In this document: one piece after another, positions 35,008 to 48,149 of the stretch | Numbering within the stretch: position 1 is the stretch's first letter | Layout: every line of letters begins with the position of its first letter | NCBI GenBank assembly: GCA_028023455.1 | Contig: JAQFVV010012396.1 | Coordinates: forward strand, 10,082,085-10,146,084 | Direction of reading: 5' to 3' | Length of the DNA: 64,000 nucleotides | Origin: Epiperipatus broadwayi | Taxonomy: Eukaryota > Onychophora > Udeonychophora > Euonychophora > Peripatidae | The notes under the pieces: generated by a model | The model's input: only the letters and a program-made list of their open reading frames with translations | The model's database searches: none | What the model was told of the DNA's origin: nothing | Position numbers and translations under genes: made by a program

Positions 35008-35015
35008 CAATAGGT

Positions 35016-37034
35016 AATTCTGAAATAGTCATAGTACTTATTTATAAATAGAAAGAAATGCAGTCAATTAAGTAATAAAATTATAGTTTGGAAAACAAAG
35101 TTGGATTAGAGAAGGAAGATGCTTATATTTGGTCTCACTTGTATTCTAGAATGAAAGGGTTTATTAAAGATGAATTCAAATAATAAATATAGTTTGTGTT
35201 CCAACAGAAAATAATGGCCTACTAAATCCACAATAGTTTTGTTCCTTAATTAATTTAATGTCAAGAAAAGTTGCAATTATGCAAATAATTGCAATCAACT
35301 GAGAAAAGCACGAGATTGAATTTCTGAGGTATGTATTCATAAATTCCCTTCCTCCATGTAGTTTAATGCAGTTGAAAAGTGACAGAATCAGATTTAAGGA
35401 TTCCTATATCAATGATCTGGTGGGTAATGTAAAAATAAGTTTTAGTTTAATTGAATGTAACTGTTTACTTTGATTTAATATTTTGGTCCTTAAATGTCAC
35501 ATGATGTTTTGAACTCTTGACTATATTATTACTAGTATTACTTTACAAATTGCAGTTTCTAAACTTTTAGTTTAAAAATGTCTTATGGGTAATGGTTCAT
35601 AAATCTGACTACTATGCCCTTGGCTTTGATTTGAATCTATCTAGGATGAATGGAATTTGAAATTTTTTCATGTAAAAGCTTAGAATTTTTTTTCTAAGTA
35701 CAGTAACTATTTTAGTTAGCCATCCAATAGTATTTAGTAAATGGATATCTACTTATTCTTAACTAGAAAACCAAGATTTCAGATTAATCTAGATTGCTCA
35801 AATGAATGTTGATGTTGACTGTGAAAAAACTTATAATGTGGGCTTCATACTGTCAGTTGAAATGCTATTTTTATATGAGCCCCTGAATCTATGGTTACAT
35901 TTATGTTTTTACTTTTATGCTCCTAGTTGAAATAACTATAGAAAAGCCATATTTAAGATACAAACTACTGATTGTAAGAGTGCTATCATTAGCTAATCTA
36001 GTTTTAAAACTTTGCATTTCAATTCTCTCCCTATCCTTTTATATATATATATAAAATTATAACATGATATCCATAGATGCTATAAGGGGAGTTAAATGTA
36101 TATATTACAAATTACATTTTTCTAGTTTCCAAAGGCAAAAATTAGATATACTGTTTTTTCATTTGCTATGCTACACCCAAAAAATCTCGTGCTTTAACCA
36201 ATTATTTCAATAGAAGTATGTAAAATAAATTTCTCTGTTTTTTTCAAGAAGGAAAAGATTTTAATCACATAAAATTATTTTAAGCAAGTTATATATTAAA
36301 TAATTATTTTTTTAGGTAACCAATCTAGCTAGTCATCCAATATTAATCAACCATGGTTATTTAGCTATTGTTTACTATCAATTTACAAATTGATAGTAAC
36401 ATTGATAAGGTTTATTTTACAGTGGCTTGATAATTTAATTAATAAATAATGAAATGTTTAATCATAAGTATAATTTTTTTTTAGATTGTATATGGATATT
36501 TCTATGAATGTACTGTATAGGTATTTTACATAAATTATTATAATCTATTATATAATAAAGTGAAATTTATAAAATATATGAATCAGAATATCATTGTACC
36601 CGAGAGAAAGCTTATTGTGCAAAAAAATATTAGATGTTATACAAATTGTATACTTTGATAATACAAAATACATTGTACAAACTTAAAAAAAAAACTTCTT
36701 TTGTCAATTGTACAGATCTCTAGTATCATAAGCCACAAGTTACAAGTAGCTTGAATCCATATAAAACAGATATTATTTTCTTACGTTGATTTCTATAGTC
36801 AATAAGCATAAATATAATTATATTCTGAGCAGGCAGGAAATATAATTATTTCAGTTTATATATATATCATTAAAACCAGTTAACACTTAGACAATCCCAA
36901 TGTCAATAACAATCAACAATTTCAAACTGTTGTCACGGCAGTATTTAACAATAAAGGTAGAATCCCTATAGACACTAAAGATATATATAGATTAAAGAAA
37001 AAGTTTGTTCTGAATTTCAGATGTCACAACACTT
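35016..37034. other. AT-rich non-coding stretch
   Basis: No recognisable gene or element. Short AT microsatellites occur at 36041-36055 and 36859-36870. Confidence 0.5.
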
Positions 37035-37625
37035 ATATATGATACGTTGGACTATTTCCATCATCTATCATTAAATGATAAATGGCTAGAAATTTTTAAA
37101 CTTTATTTAAACTTTTCATACATAGACAACACAGGTTAGTACATTATATAGCATTTTGAGTGGTATTATTCTCCACTCTTCTTCAAGTTTTGCTAGCCTG
37201 ACCAATGACAATATTAGCATAGGAATCAAACTTATATCTTTATATTCTTGAATATCAAATTTTATGGCAATGTTCTAACCAACTAAGCTAGAAAAAATAG
37301 CTCAGTTTATTAAAGCATTGCCTTAAAATTCAATATTCAAAAATCTAAAGGGATAAGTTTAACTTCTATGCTAATATTGTCACTGGTCATACCAACCAAA
37401 AAACACCCAAAAAACAGTGGAGAATAATACCACTCAAAACATTATGTAATCTACCAATTTGGCTTGTTTGTTTGTGTATTATTACTAACAGTTGTTTGTA
37501 TTTGAAAAGTTTAAATAAAGTTTAAAATTTTCTAGACATTCCACATTTACTGATAGATGATGGAAATAGTCCAACATATCACATTTAAAATACCATCATC
37601 ACAAATCTTCAGACATATACTTCTC
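37035..37625. repeat. Family C: second head-to-head pair of tRNA-derived repeats
   Basis: The minus arm runs from about 37292 down to 37040 and the plus arm from about 37293 to 37620. The minus-strand head reads CTAGCTTAGTTGGTTAGAAC and the plus-strand head AATAGCTCAGTTTATTAAAG, both degenerate box A. Both arms then carry the AATCTAAAG region, GTCACTGGTCATACC or its equivalent, and a GATGGAAATAGTCCAACAT tail. The plus arm has ACAGTGGAGAATAATACCAC instead of the CTGAAGAAG form. The arrangement repeats that at 8.35-8.93 kb. Confidence 0.75.
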
Positions 37626-37997
37626 TTATATTTACATACATCTTTTTTAAAAATTAAAAACATAGTTTAGTTTGCAAATTAAAGTGCTAATTTGTGATAA
37701 AAAGAATTTATCTAACAAGTTTCATCTGATAAATTTGAAAATGTGAAAACAAATTTCTTATTATCACAGATTCTACAAATGTTTTTAAGTTGATCACTAT
37801 AAAGAATTTTTATTTTAAATTTTTTTGATAAAAGGGATATATGAAACAAAACATGTCCAAAGGCATAGTCTCTGTCTATATATTTAGAGATTGACAAATA
37901 GTACAGTATGTTTAAATGTTTACATTGTAGAATGTCACATTACTTTCACAATGGCTAAATGTAGAATGGAAAAAGATGTTATTAGTCACAAGGGTAA

Positions 37998-38470
37998 TTT
38001 GGGATTAGCACTGCTGCGATATAATTGCCCACCATAATTATTCTAACTTTGCAGATTATTTTAACACTTTAGGTTTGTTATTTTTTTAAAGATTAGCAGA
38101 CTTTATATTTAAAAAATAACTTATTGAATTCAACTAAATTTGAAAAACTCATTATGAATGCGAACTTTATATTTAAAAAATTTGAATTCAAATTAATTTT
38201 TATAAGTTATTATGAATATGGTATAAATAAAATATTTTTTGAATAAAAATATCAGTAAACAAAAGCAATTTTCGACATTCAGTTTATTTAATTGAAATGT
38301 TTTATCTATATCATATTCATGATAATTTTTTTAATTTAACTTCAAAAATTAATTTTTTAAATATAATGTTTGCTAAACCTAAAGTGATACTTCACAAGTA
38401 ATAAAAATATGTTTGCAAAGTTAGAATAATTATGGCCGGACAATTATGTCATAGCAGTGCTAATCCCAAA
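37998..38470. mobile_element. Palindrome-ended MITE-like element, ~470 bp
   Basis: TTTGGGATTAGCACTGCT at 37998 is matched on the opposite strand by AGCAGTGCTAATCCCAAA ending at 38470. The inverted repeat continues inward as ATAATT.CC...CATAATTATTC and TAACTTTGCA to roughly 75 bp, with a further ACTTTAGGTTT at 38069 mirrored near 38379. The centre is AT-rich without a frame. I found no clear target duplication at the outer ends. A direct TTTATATTTAAAAAAT repeat lies inside at 38102 and 38166. Confidence 0.75.
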
Positions 38471-41400
38471 GAACTATCTCAAGTTTTTGTATTCAATTTT
38501 TTAAGAATGATGTATATAGATAATTATTTATGAACCAATATAATATAAGTTTAAACTATACATATATTTATTAAAGCCCAGAGTGGTTAAAGATCTATCT
38601 ATCTTTAAATTTATACTACAAATGATAATAAAATTTTTAAACAAATTGTAAAAAAATATTAATCAAACAGCAAATATATAAAATAATAAAAAATTAACTT
38701 AAAAAATAATTTTTAAAACAAAAGTCTTATCTTAATTTCAAAAAGAAAAAAAGTAAAAATAATTCATAGAGCTGAAATGAGATTGTGAGAAAATATTTAA
38801 AGGTATGGTCTTGAATGGAATTAACAAGGTAAGATTTAAAAAAAAATGTATTATTATTTTTATTTTTTTTGTACATAGAATTAATTTTTAATGTTACTTT
38901 TTAAATACTAGTAAGATTTTTTACTGTTTTTATTTTAAAAACTAATTTTTAAAAAATATATTAATATGTTGAATACCTAACTAGGCAATAGATTAGCATT
39001 TCAAGCTATATATATTTTTAAATTTGGTTTTTTAAACCGCAGTATATATATATAAAAATGCATAGAATTTATTTGTATGGAACTTTTATATTCATACACA
39101 AATTACTTGAACATCTAATTAGTAATAGTTTTTTGCAGTTTAACTTGTATTTAGACTTATATCATTTAATGTTCTATTAGTTTTGTTTTCATTTGGAAAA
39201 TACAATAATTTGGAAGAGAAAATTAATTCTGCCTTAGAGAAATGATAAATGTTAGCAAATTTAGATTTAATCCTATTGTCCTTAAATATATGTATATTTC
39301 AATCATGCCTTTATATTAAAACAGACTTTGATGGTATTATTTTAGAAAATTCAAATATAGGTATTTATATATCATCTGAGATGTTATGTGAAATATTTCA
39401 ATAGTACAATGTAAAAATTTTAAATTAATATTAAATAAATAAGAGAGAGAAAAAAGCTATGATAATTTTTTATAGATAAAAGTATAAACCATGATAAGAT
39501 CAAGTGGATGCTTGAAAATTATGTAATGAAAACTGAGAATTCACATAACTTATGTGTAGGTGAAATTTTTATGAGATTCAATTGAAAGGGAGAATGTCTT
39601 TTTTACACAGACTTTGTGTGTGTAGCACTACCTTTAAAAGATATCAAATTACTTTTTTCCAATAGTTATCATTTAAAAACAATAGTAGAGTGATTTGAGA
39701 AAAATGATAAGTATTATAAAGGTATTGTAATTAAAAAATATAAAATCATATAATAGATAATGCTACTGTTATAAGATTGTAAATTTAATGTAAAATTTAA
39801 CATTGATCTGTGATGATTACAGTTGGGGTTATGTCCAATCTATTTTGTCAAAGTTTCAAAATTGAAAATTATAAATGTTCAGTTTATTTGTTTATATTTA
39901 TATACATTTGTGTATTTGTAATATTTATAAATTAGAAGTCAGATGATGCTTTTAGCACAATGATATTTGTCCAACACAAATAATATATACTTCTATTATT
40001 TGTAGCACTCTCCATTAGTTTGGATTAATAAAGAACGCTTATGATGCAAAGGGTATTTACATATAGTAATGTATGTTCTTACATGCATTAATGCTAAAAA
40101 GAGTGATTGCTCATTATATTCTGTTTTTTAAAAAAGTATATACACAAATAGATGTCTCAACTTTCACTTTTATAACAATTATTAAAGAATTGAATGTCTT
40201 CATCATTATGACCATCTTAAACTATATATATATGTAATAAAGACATTTATATTTGAATAAAAATATATAGCATAATAAATTTTAAACATTTCTATTGGAA
40301 AGATTGTAGATTCTAATAGAATACTTGGTAAAGTTTCAAAATATAGTGGAGCTACATAAATATTCAAAATTACTGTAATTTTTTAGGAATATATCTTATC
40401 TTCCCATTATATAAAAAATAAAGGGCATGAAAAAAAAAACCTGCAGTAATTGTGGAATATCAAATTTATTGACTACAGCAGAAATAATTTCATTTAATAG
40501 GTTCTTTCCAATCATAGACAAGTGGTTACCAGAAAGTTTTATGTTACATTTGTAATAGAACTAGTTGTGCATCTAAGTTTATTCATATTATACAGCTTCT
40601 TTATAATAGTATGAGAAATATTAGTAGTAATAGTGGGAAATTTGAGGTCTTTGAAATAAAAGCTAGTGTTAAAGAAAGCTCTAATCCCAACTTTGTTTTT
40701 CATTTTTAAGACAGTGATCTTTGGAACAGTTTATGAAGAAAGTATTCGTATTTCAATATGATTTTGTGGTAGAGTTTGTAACTTGAATTGATTAAATAGA
40801 AAAACAAAAGTTTTTTTTTCTTTCTAGATTATATGGTATGCTATTCTTTCCTTTCAAAGGGTAATAAGTTTAATGTTTTGAATGCAACCTATAAAGATGG
40901 ATTTAATAATTAATGCTTAAAAAAGCTGATGCTTTAAGATTCTATGATGAAAAAAAATTTCAACATCTTAGTAGCTTTTTATGCAGAAAGATAATATTGA
41001 ATATTGATGTGCAACACAGATTTCAAAATAATATTGTTGCATTAGCAAATTGGAAAAAAAAAAAAAAGGATATTTTATCATAGTATTTTAACTGCTTCAG
41101 CCATATTTAGTACTTGGAAGTCAGGTGTGGATCTCTTATCAATATAACATAAAGGTATTGGAAAATTCTATTGAAGGATGTGCCATAATTTCTGATAATT
41201 GTAATGTTGATTTCAAAAATATGGTATAAATCTCAACTTGCTAGGAGTGATGGTATTAAATCTAATATTTTAAAAGCACACCATTATTGAATTTAAATAA
41301 ATGAATACAAACAGACTTCCTAGGAAAGTATATTATGATGAATTTAATCATATTTTTATGGCAAAGGCTGACATTTATTACATTGCAAAGATTATTTTAG

Positions 41401-41980
41401 GTTTTTATTAGGAGTATGTTGTTATAATTACGTAAGCTATTGATGTCTTTCAGAAAGAAATCTTTGCTGCAGAAATTAAAAGATTTCATCATAAGATATC
41501 AGATTAACAGAGTAAAAGATTATGTTATATATGTAAAAGAATTTTGATCCATTTATTGATTTGTATAGTCCTCCCAAAAAAAATCTTTAAAACTTTTTAT
41601 CTTCTGCAAATAGACTGGTTCTATTTATTTATGAGCTGCTACTAATTCTGCTGATATAATAGTATGACATTTTGAAAACAGAGAATGAAAAAAAACTTCT
41701 CATTTCTATAAATAGTATAATTTGCCCATAAATTAAAAGGTTTACTGACAAGATTAATAGAAGTTTTTTAAAATTTAATATTAAGACTTCATCATTTACA
41801 GACTAGAAAGTTGATTTTTTTCACCAATAGCTTAAATAGACTATTTGTATCTAGAACAATGAAACATCATTGAAATTCTGCATTTAGGTTGTCACAGGAG
41901 AGGTGCATCAGTGAAAAAATTCAGAAATATACAAATGTTAACAGTAAATCACAAATACTCCCAATTTAACCAATATAAAA
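38471..41980. other. AT-rich non-coding stretch
   Basis: No domain was recognised on either strand. Between about 40650 and 41900 the plus strand reads slightly more like eroded coding sequence (for example KEIFAAEIKRFHHK near 41454), but with many stops and no family I can name. Confidence 0.4.
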
Positions 41981-42297
41981 CAAGAACTCTCAATTCTAGT
42001 GCCAATTGATTTAAGCTTGAATAATCAGTAATTATCAGATGCATATGATTTCAAAATCTTAAGCTGATTTGAATTTCAAGTTTTTAGCTTGTAAGATATA
42101 ATGGAATTAAAGATATTTACTATATGCATGTTTGCATTCCTTCCAACATTGCATCCCAAGTCTCCATGATAAAGGAGAATGCCAAAAAATAGTCTGGGAT
42201 AGGGATTTAAATACTAGGGGTACAATATATGCATCTGATAATTACTGTTTACTCAAGCTTATACTAGATGGCACTAGAGTGAAGAACTGCTCTTATC
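41981..42297. mobile_element. Inverted-repeat element, ~315 bp
   Basis: The left arm 41981-42050 (CAAGAACTCTCAATTCTAGT, GCTTGAATAATCAGTAATTA, TCAGATGCATAT) is mirrored by 42222-42296 (ATATGCATCTGATAATTACT, CTCAAGCTTATACTAGATGG, CACTAGAGTGAAGAACTGC). The 170 bp between includes GGGATAGGGATTTAAATACT and no transposase. Length and structure fit a MITE or other fold-back element. Confidence 0.7.
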
Positions 42298-45200
42298 TTA
42301 ATCATATTGTGTTTGGAATCTAAGTTCAAGTAAAGAAACAAAAAAAAACATTCCTGCATTATGGAAGTTTTATTCACTCTTTGTTTTCACTTACTAGTTA
42401 TAATTTTAATCATTTACTTAGCCAAATAACAGATAGTTTATAAGTTTGTTATCAACTTATTGGCCTAATATCCTGATTTAAAATAAATATTAAAAAAAAA
42501 CAATGTTTTAAAGTGAACAGAATTTTGTTATCATTTTAAAAATCAACATAGCAGTTTTCTAGGATTCATTATTGCTGGAAAAATTGAATGAGTTTTCATT
42601 GGAATAGCTATCCATTTCTATGGTGTTTTTTTCAATATATATGGATTAAAGTCCTTTAAAAAGTTAGTATTAAATATGATTTGTTTTGGATTTTTTTTCA
42701 TGAGAAAGTTTTTTCATTGATGATTATGACATTGTCTTCCCCAATTTTTTTAAAATTATTTTAATTATGAAAATTTTCATTCACTACAATATATACTTAA
42801 AAATTAAAAATAAAAAAAATTGAAAAAAAAAAAGCAAGAAAACAATTGTATAATGATGACTCGTTTTGGAAAGAGGAATTATTATAATAAGTTGTGCTTG
42901 ATTTGAAATGAATATAATAATAGGACTTGTATTTTTCTCAGAAATAATAATTGTGGGGATAGTTTTTACTTCACTTTTCACTACACTTTATAATCACCTA
43001 CATTTGTCTTACATCTGTTTACTATTTATGGATTTAGTAAAGGTATGAGCAAAGATTATTCATTACTAATTGAGTTAGAAGCAATAAACTAATTGCAAAA
43101 TTCTCATTGGAATAATGTATTTAATTAGGTTTAATTGTAAGTATGTCACTAAAAATAGAGATAGAGTAGATGGAGGCTAAGGATATTTGCAATATCTCTT
43201 CTCAGAAATAGTAAAATCGAAGGCTATTCCTAAGGCTATTCAAATACTTGGTGAGTTTTCTGTTTTATTTTACCTTTAGTCAAAAATAAACTAGATAAAT
43301 ATTCAATTACTGACCAATTTTTTTTTAATTAACTTTTATTTGGATTCAAACCCTGGTTCATTGGGATAATAGGTGGATATGCTAACTATTTCATCACTCT
43401 TAATTTTTTAAAAAAATACAAAATATATTTCTGTTTGGGAAAACTATTCTACGTTTATACTGTTTACTTTATCTGTGTTACAGGATTATACAATATGTAT
43501 TAGTTTTTGAAAATTATAGTGCCACATCTGCTGTAGATATTTATGGAGCTCACATTGATATAAATGAATAACACCCGGTATAGAGAAATTCTTAGATTCT
43601 AGATTTTCTGTTATAAATATGATTATCTAATATATATCAACTAACTATATTAATTTTCTCAAGACTTCAAGTCAGCTTAGTTATAATGATCTCATATTAA
43701 ATAACACATTATTTGATTTTTAATAGAATATTTATAACATTGGTTGTATCATACTAAATAATGTTTTATATATATTGTTTTCATATTTTAACTTATATTT
43801 TAAACTTCTACCCCACGATTCCCCTCCCCCATGGAGTTTATATTATTATATTACTTGTTGCTTATTGAAGGAGACCTGCATTCTCTATTGACATTAGAAA
43901 ATTTTCATTTAAGGATCATCCTTACACTCTAAAAATATAAAAGCAAGATTATAAAATTAGCTACTATGTTCTCCAAATTACTTGATATGATGCTAGTATT
44001 TATACTATTGTTAAATCATCTCTTTAATGAACTGGGAAAATAATACTAAAAATTGAATGCAATAAAAAACTATAATTAGAAAGCTGTTAAAATCTTTTAA
44101 AGAGTAAAGTTCATTGCAGAAGAAATTAAAAGACAACTAGAGTAAATATATTAATAGTTTTATCATTTTTATGAGAAAAGTATATATATAAAAGCTGGGT
44201 TTTGACATCTTTTATTTTAAAAAAGTAGATAAATTTGAAAATATTGAAATATTTAATTAATAAGAAAGCTATACTTTCATTATTTTCACATTACTACATC
44301 CTATTGATTGTAAGGTAATTGGGGGGAAACAAAGATCTTTTAAGACTGTTACACAACAGATAAACTGTCTTACTTCAAAATATGAATCAATAACATCTGA
44401 TAAGTTGGTAGATCGTTTTTGCTCAAGAAGTATATACAATAATTGATTAATACTTATATTATGCTTTAAATATATATAGGTGAAGTTAATAAAATTTTTA
44501 CAAATAACATTTAGCTTAGTGCTTTCAGATTATGTTTACTCCATATTCATAGCTATTATTGTGCAAATCATCTTGTCCATTTTTTCGATATTGTAAAGCA
44601 TGCATCCCAAGCAAACTATCACTGCTCAGAACAAAAAGAAAAATCCAGAAAAACTTATAGTAGAAGTTACTAATAGTAGAAAAGTTAATTAATACTGAAT
44701 CATAATACTATTCTGGATTGAGACAATTAATTATATCTTATAGCCAGAAAGAATACCCAATAGCTCAAAATTTTAAATATACTGCAAAATCATGTAAAAA
44801 AAAAACCAATAAAATGTAATACTCTTCTAGTCATTTATTCTAGTAGTAGTTCTAGTTTTAAAATATTGCTGTACATTAACTGAGTTATACTGATTAATGA
44901 ATAATATTTTAACTTTATATAAAATTATATCAACTAATGAACTGTTTTCAAAATAAAATTCTTTATTCTAACTTATGAATGGAAAGTTTGCTCTTTTTTC
45001 CACATTTCTTTTAACTTAATGAAAAATTTGACCTAGTTCAGAATCAACAACTATATCAGTAAATAGAGAAAGCATTAACTATCATCGGTTCATATAATCA
45101 TTATTGACCAAAAGTATGTATATAGTATAAATTCCAATGTATGAAGTTTTTATATTCATAGTTAAACAAAAGAAATCTACAAACTATCATAATATTGTTT

Positions 45201-46635
45201 TTCTGAAGAGTAAAACAAAAAAAAAAAACAATTTCATTAAAGTTTTCATTACTTGGATATATAAAACATTTTTGCACAGAAACAGCGCTACCAAGCGATG
45301 TACAGCGGCTATTTAATAAGTACCGAAATACTTTGCAAGCTTGAAGAACTTATTATAACAAAAATTTCCAATGATTGAATACTAGATCTACTAAGATGGA
45401 AAGTTATCTACAAGACTCGAAAACTTTTCCACAAATACTGTAATTAAAAATAATTATCACTACTAACATTTGACATCGCATCTTGACTGTATATATAACT
45501 ATCATCTCTTTGGTAAGTTTCAAATATCAATGATTTATGACAATTCATAATATATCTATAAAATTACCTCAGAACCAAAAAAATCACGGCAGTAAAGCTC
45601 TTCCAGTTTATAATTTGTAAATACAGCTTTGTCATTTTTAGTTTCCATTTTAAATTATTTTAGTGCTTTTTTTTTTTTAAACCTAAAACAAATTTCCCAA
45701 AGATTCTTAAAGCTTTGTTATTATTACTTTATTTATTTTTTAATTTATATTAATGAACTGTTTTCATGATAAAATTATTCTCTGAATTATAAAAGCCATT
45801 TCTGAACTGTTTTACTACCAATCCCCCTCTCCCAATACACAGTTATTTAATATCATAGTTTCTGAAGTCTTTTTTATAAGATTTTGTTATCATCATTGGT
45901 TTTACTTTTTATTATTTACAAATTTAGTCTGTGAAATATATTATATATATTTACAAACACATACATATATGTGTGTATCATACAGAAAACTTTCAAATAT
46001 TTATCCACGCTTCGTATAAATGCAGACATCAGAATAATTATTCTCAATGGCAGTTTTCTTCATAATTAACTGTAAAAAAAAAAAAATCTAATAAATTATT
46101 AACTTTTGATTACTTAATTATTTTCCTCTCAAATTATTATTGATTTTTTTTTCCAATTGAATTGCATTTCTCTTCTTAAACTAATTATCGTTATCATATT
46201 TTCTTTCCAATCTATCTAAACTACTATTTTTGGATACTGTTCAATGTAATTGCTTTCTGAATGACAAACAGTGCTGCTCTCTATAAAGTTATATATTCTT
46301 TTATGCATGACCCATAGCTTTAGAAAATAATTACCGTTGTATGGCAGATTAAAAACTAAAGTTTGCTAATAAATATTAAAGAAAATCAATATTAATAATT
46401 TTAAATAATAATAATGGTAAACCTGAAATAGTTTTAAAATGCGAAACAGTCAAGATAAAAATCTAGTAATATATATGATAAAAATTGTTCTAGATCCGAC
46501 GTATTACGTACAATAAATTTTCAAGTTCAGCTGCCTAGCAATATTTTTAATCGTATTAATTTGTTTTTTTTTTTTTAAAAGAAGGACTGGAACTTTAGAA
46601 AGATAAATCAGTAATCAATAAATAATTGGATAAAT
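42298..46635. other. AT-rich stretch with one pseudo-tRNA
   Basis: Apart from the tRNA-like sequence at 43337-43405 nothing is recognised. A short GC-richer patch at 45285-45330 (GCGCTACCAAGCGATGTACA) has no visible function. Confidence 0.45.
43337..43405 (-). repeat. tRNA-like sequence (pseudo-tRNA or SINE head)
   Basis: The minus strand reads GATGAAATAGTTAGCATATC, then CACC, an anticodon-arm-like TATTATCCC, and AACCAGGGTTTGAATCC. The last part is a near-perfect pol III box B / T-arm (GGTTTGAATCC against GGTTCGANNCC), and the first resembles a D-arm / box A. The acceptor ends do not pair, so it is not a working tRNA. Confidence 0.6.
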
Positions 46636-46637
46636 AA

Positions 46638-46765
46638 AGTCAAAACTCGGATGTCTAATTTAGATAACCAAGCTCTTATTCCATCTGACTAATGAATGGA
46701 AAGAATCGCGCATGGGGATTGATAATTTCGATAACCGAATGCTCTAGCCTATTATTTCACTATCC
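46638..46765 (-). repeat. Two tRNA-like sequences in tandem, minus strand
   Basis: Reading the minus strand, 46765-46701 gives AATAGGCTAGAGCATTCGGT then TATCGAAATTATCAATCCCC. Then 46695-46638 gives TTAGTCAGATGGAATAAGAG, CTTGGTTATCTAAATTAGAC and ATCCGAGTTTTGACTTT. Each has a D-arm-like piece ending AGAGC/TAGAGC and an anticodon-arm-like piece with GGTTATC. Only the second has a recognisable T-arm. They are probably paired SINE heads or decayed tRNA copies. Confidence 0.45.
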
Positions 46766-47429
46766 AATAATGAAAATGCCTCCATTATTTAACTTTTAAG
46801 TGTGAAAAGTGTTATAAGTATTTATTATGTAAGATGTTATCTACAGAGTGGGATAGGAATTAATATTATAAGTTTTAAATAAGTTTCTAATACGCGCGAC
46901 GTACTTATCTCTTAAGTAACAAAATCAGCTTTGCTAACATTTCACGTATTTATATATATATATATATTGCAAATTGAACTGTGACCAAGTAAGAGAGTTG
47001 TAAATTCTTACCTGTTAGTGGTTAGAATCATTTTTGCACATTTGTTGTATCTGACAAGCGATGCCTCAAATAGTTATGATTATAACTTCTCATCTAAAAT
47101 AATCAAGGAAACATTCGAATGAAAGTATAGCAGAAATGGATTATATTTTGATTAACAAAAAATATGTATTTCTAGATTGTAATGTTCTTAATAAATTCTA
47201 TACATGAAGTGATCATAAAATGTAAAATATATGTTAATGTAAAACTAGAGAAAAAAAAAACTATTAAGGAAAACAATATTCACAGCTATTTCTAATCTTC
47301 AGAAACATTCCAATGAATTTAAATTAGAATTTGCAAATCACTATCAAATATTAATAGATTTTGAAGATAATTACAAATTTGAAGAAAAATTATAACTGAT
47401 ACAGTTTTAAAAACTACAACAAAGATAGG

Positions 47430-48140
47430 TGTTACAAAAAATAAGCAATTGACCAGTAAAGTTTCTTCTGAGACAAAACAAGTAAATTTTAAAGTAATGT
47501 TAAATACATTTCCTCAAAAGATGGAAATAAAGAGTGCTAATGAAGAATTAGAAGAAGGTAATAACTACAAATAATTTGGTCAAATTATTACTACAGATGG
47601 AATCATAATGGATGAAATTAATCATAGAATTAAATTTGGTTGAAGTGCTTTTGATAGAAATAACTTAATATTAAAAGGAAATATGCCTATGTGTTTGAAA
47701 AGGAAGGTTTTTAATAGATGTGTTTTACCAGTTCTTACTTATGGATCTGAAACTTGGACTCTTAATAGAAAAACAATATAGAGACTTCAGACCATTCAAA
47801 GAAGTATGGAAAGATGCATGTTGGGAGTAACAAGAAGAGATCGAAAACACAATATATGGTAAGAGAACAAACAGGTGTTACTAACCTCATTGAAAAAATT
47901 AAAAGACAAGTGGAGTTGGGCTGGACATATTGCTAGGATAGATGATAATAGATGGACAATCGAAATCTTAAACTGGATTCCAAGAGATTGTAAAAGACTC
48001 GGAAAAAGATCATATGTAAGATGGATGGATGAAATAAGAAAGTGTGCAGGGCTGATGTGGCGAAGAGAAGCTAAAGATCAAAGAAGATGGATTGAACTTG
48101 GAGAGACCTTCATTCTGCAGTGGATTGATAATGGTTGATT
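47430..48140 (+). pseudogene. RTE-type retrotransposon, 3' part, decayed
   Basis: Nucleotide similarity to 1280-1940 is obvious: GGATGAAATTAATCATAGAA, TAAAAGGAAATATGCCTATG, TTCTTACTTATGGATCTGA and the 3' end GCAGTGGATTGATAATGGTT. The best continuous frame is 47875-48138, reading AGHIARIDDNRWTIEILNWI and ending QWIDNG. Stops (for example TAG near 47779) and frameshifts are scattered upstream. The RT catalytic domain is missing, so this is a 5'-truncated dead copy. Confidence 0.9.
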
Positions 48141-48149
48141 GTGATTGAT

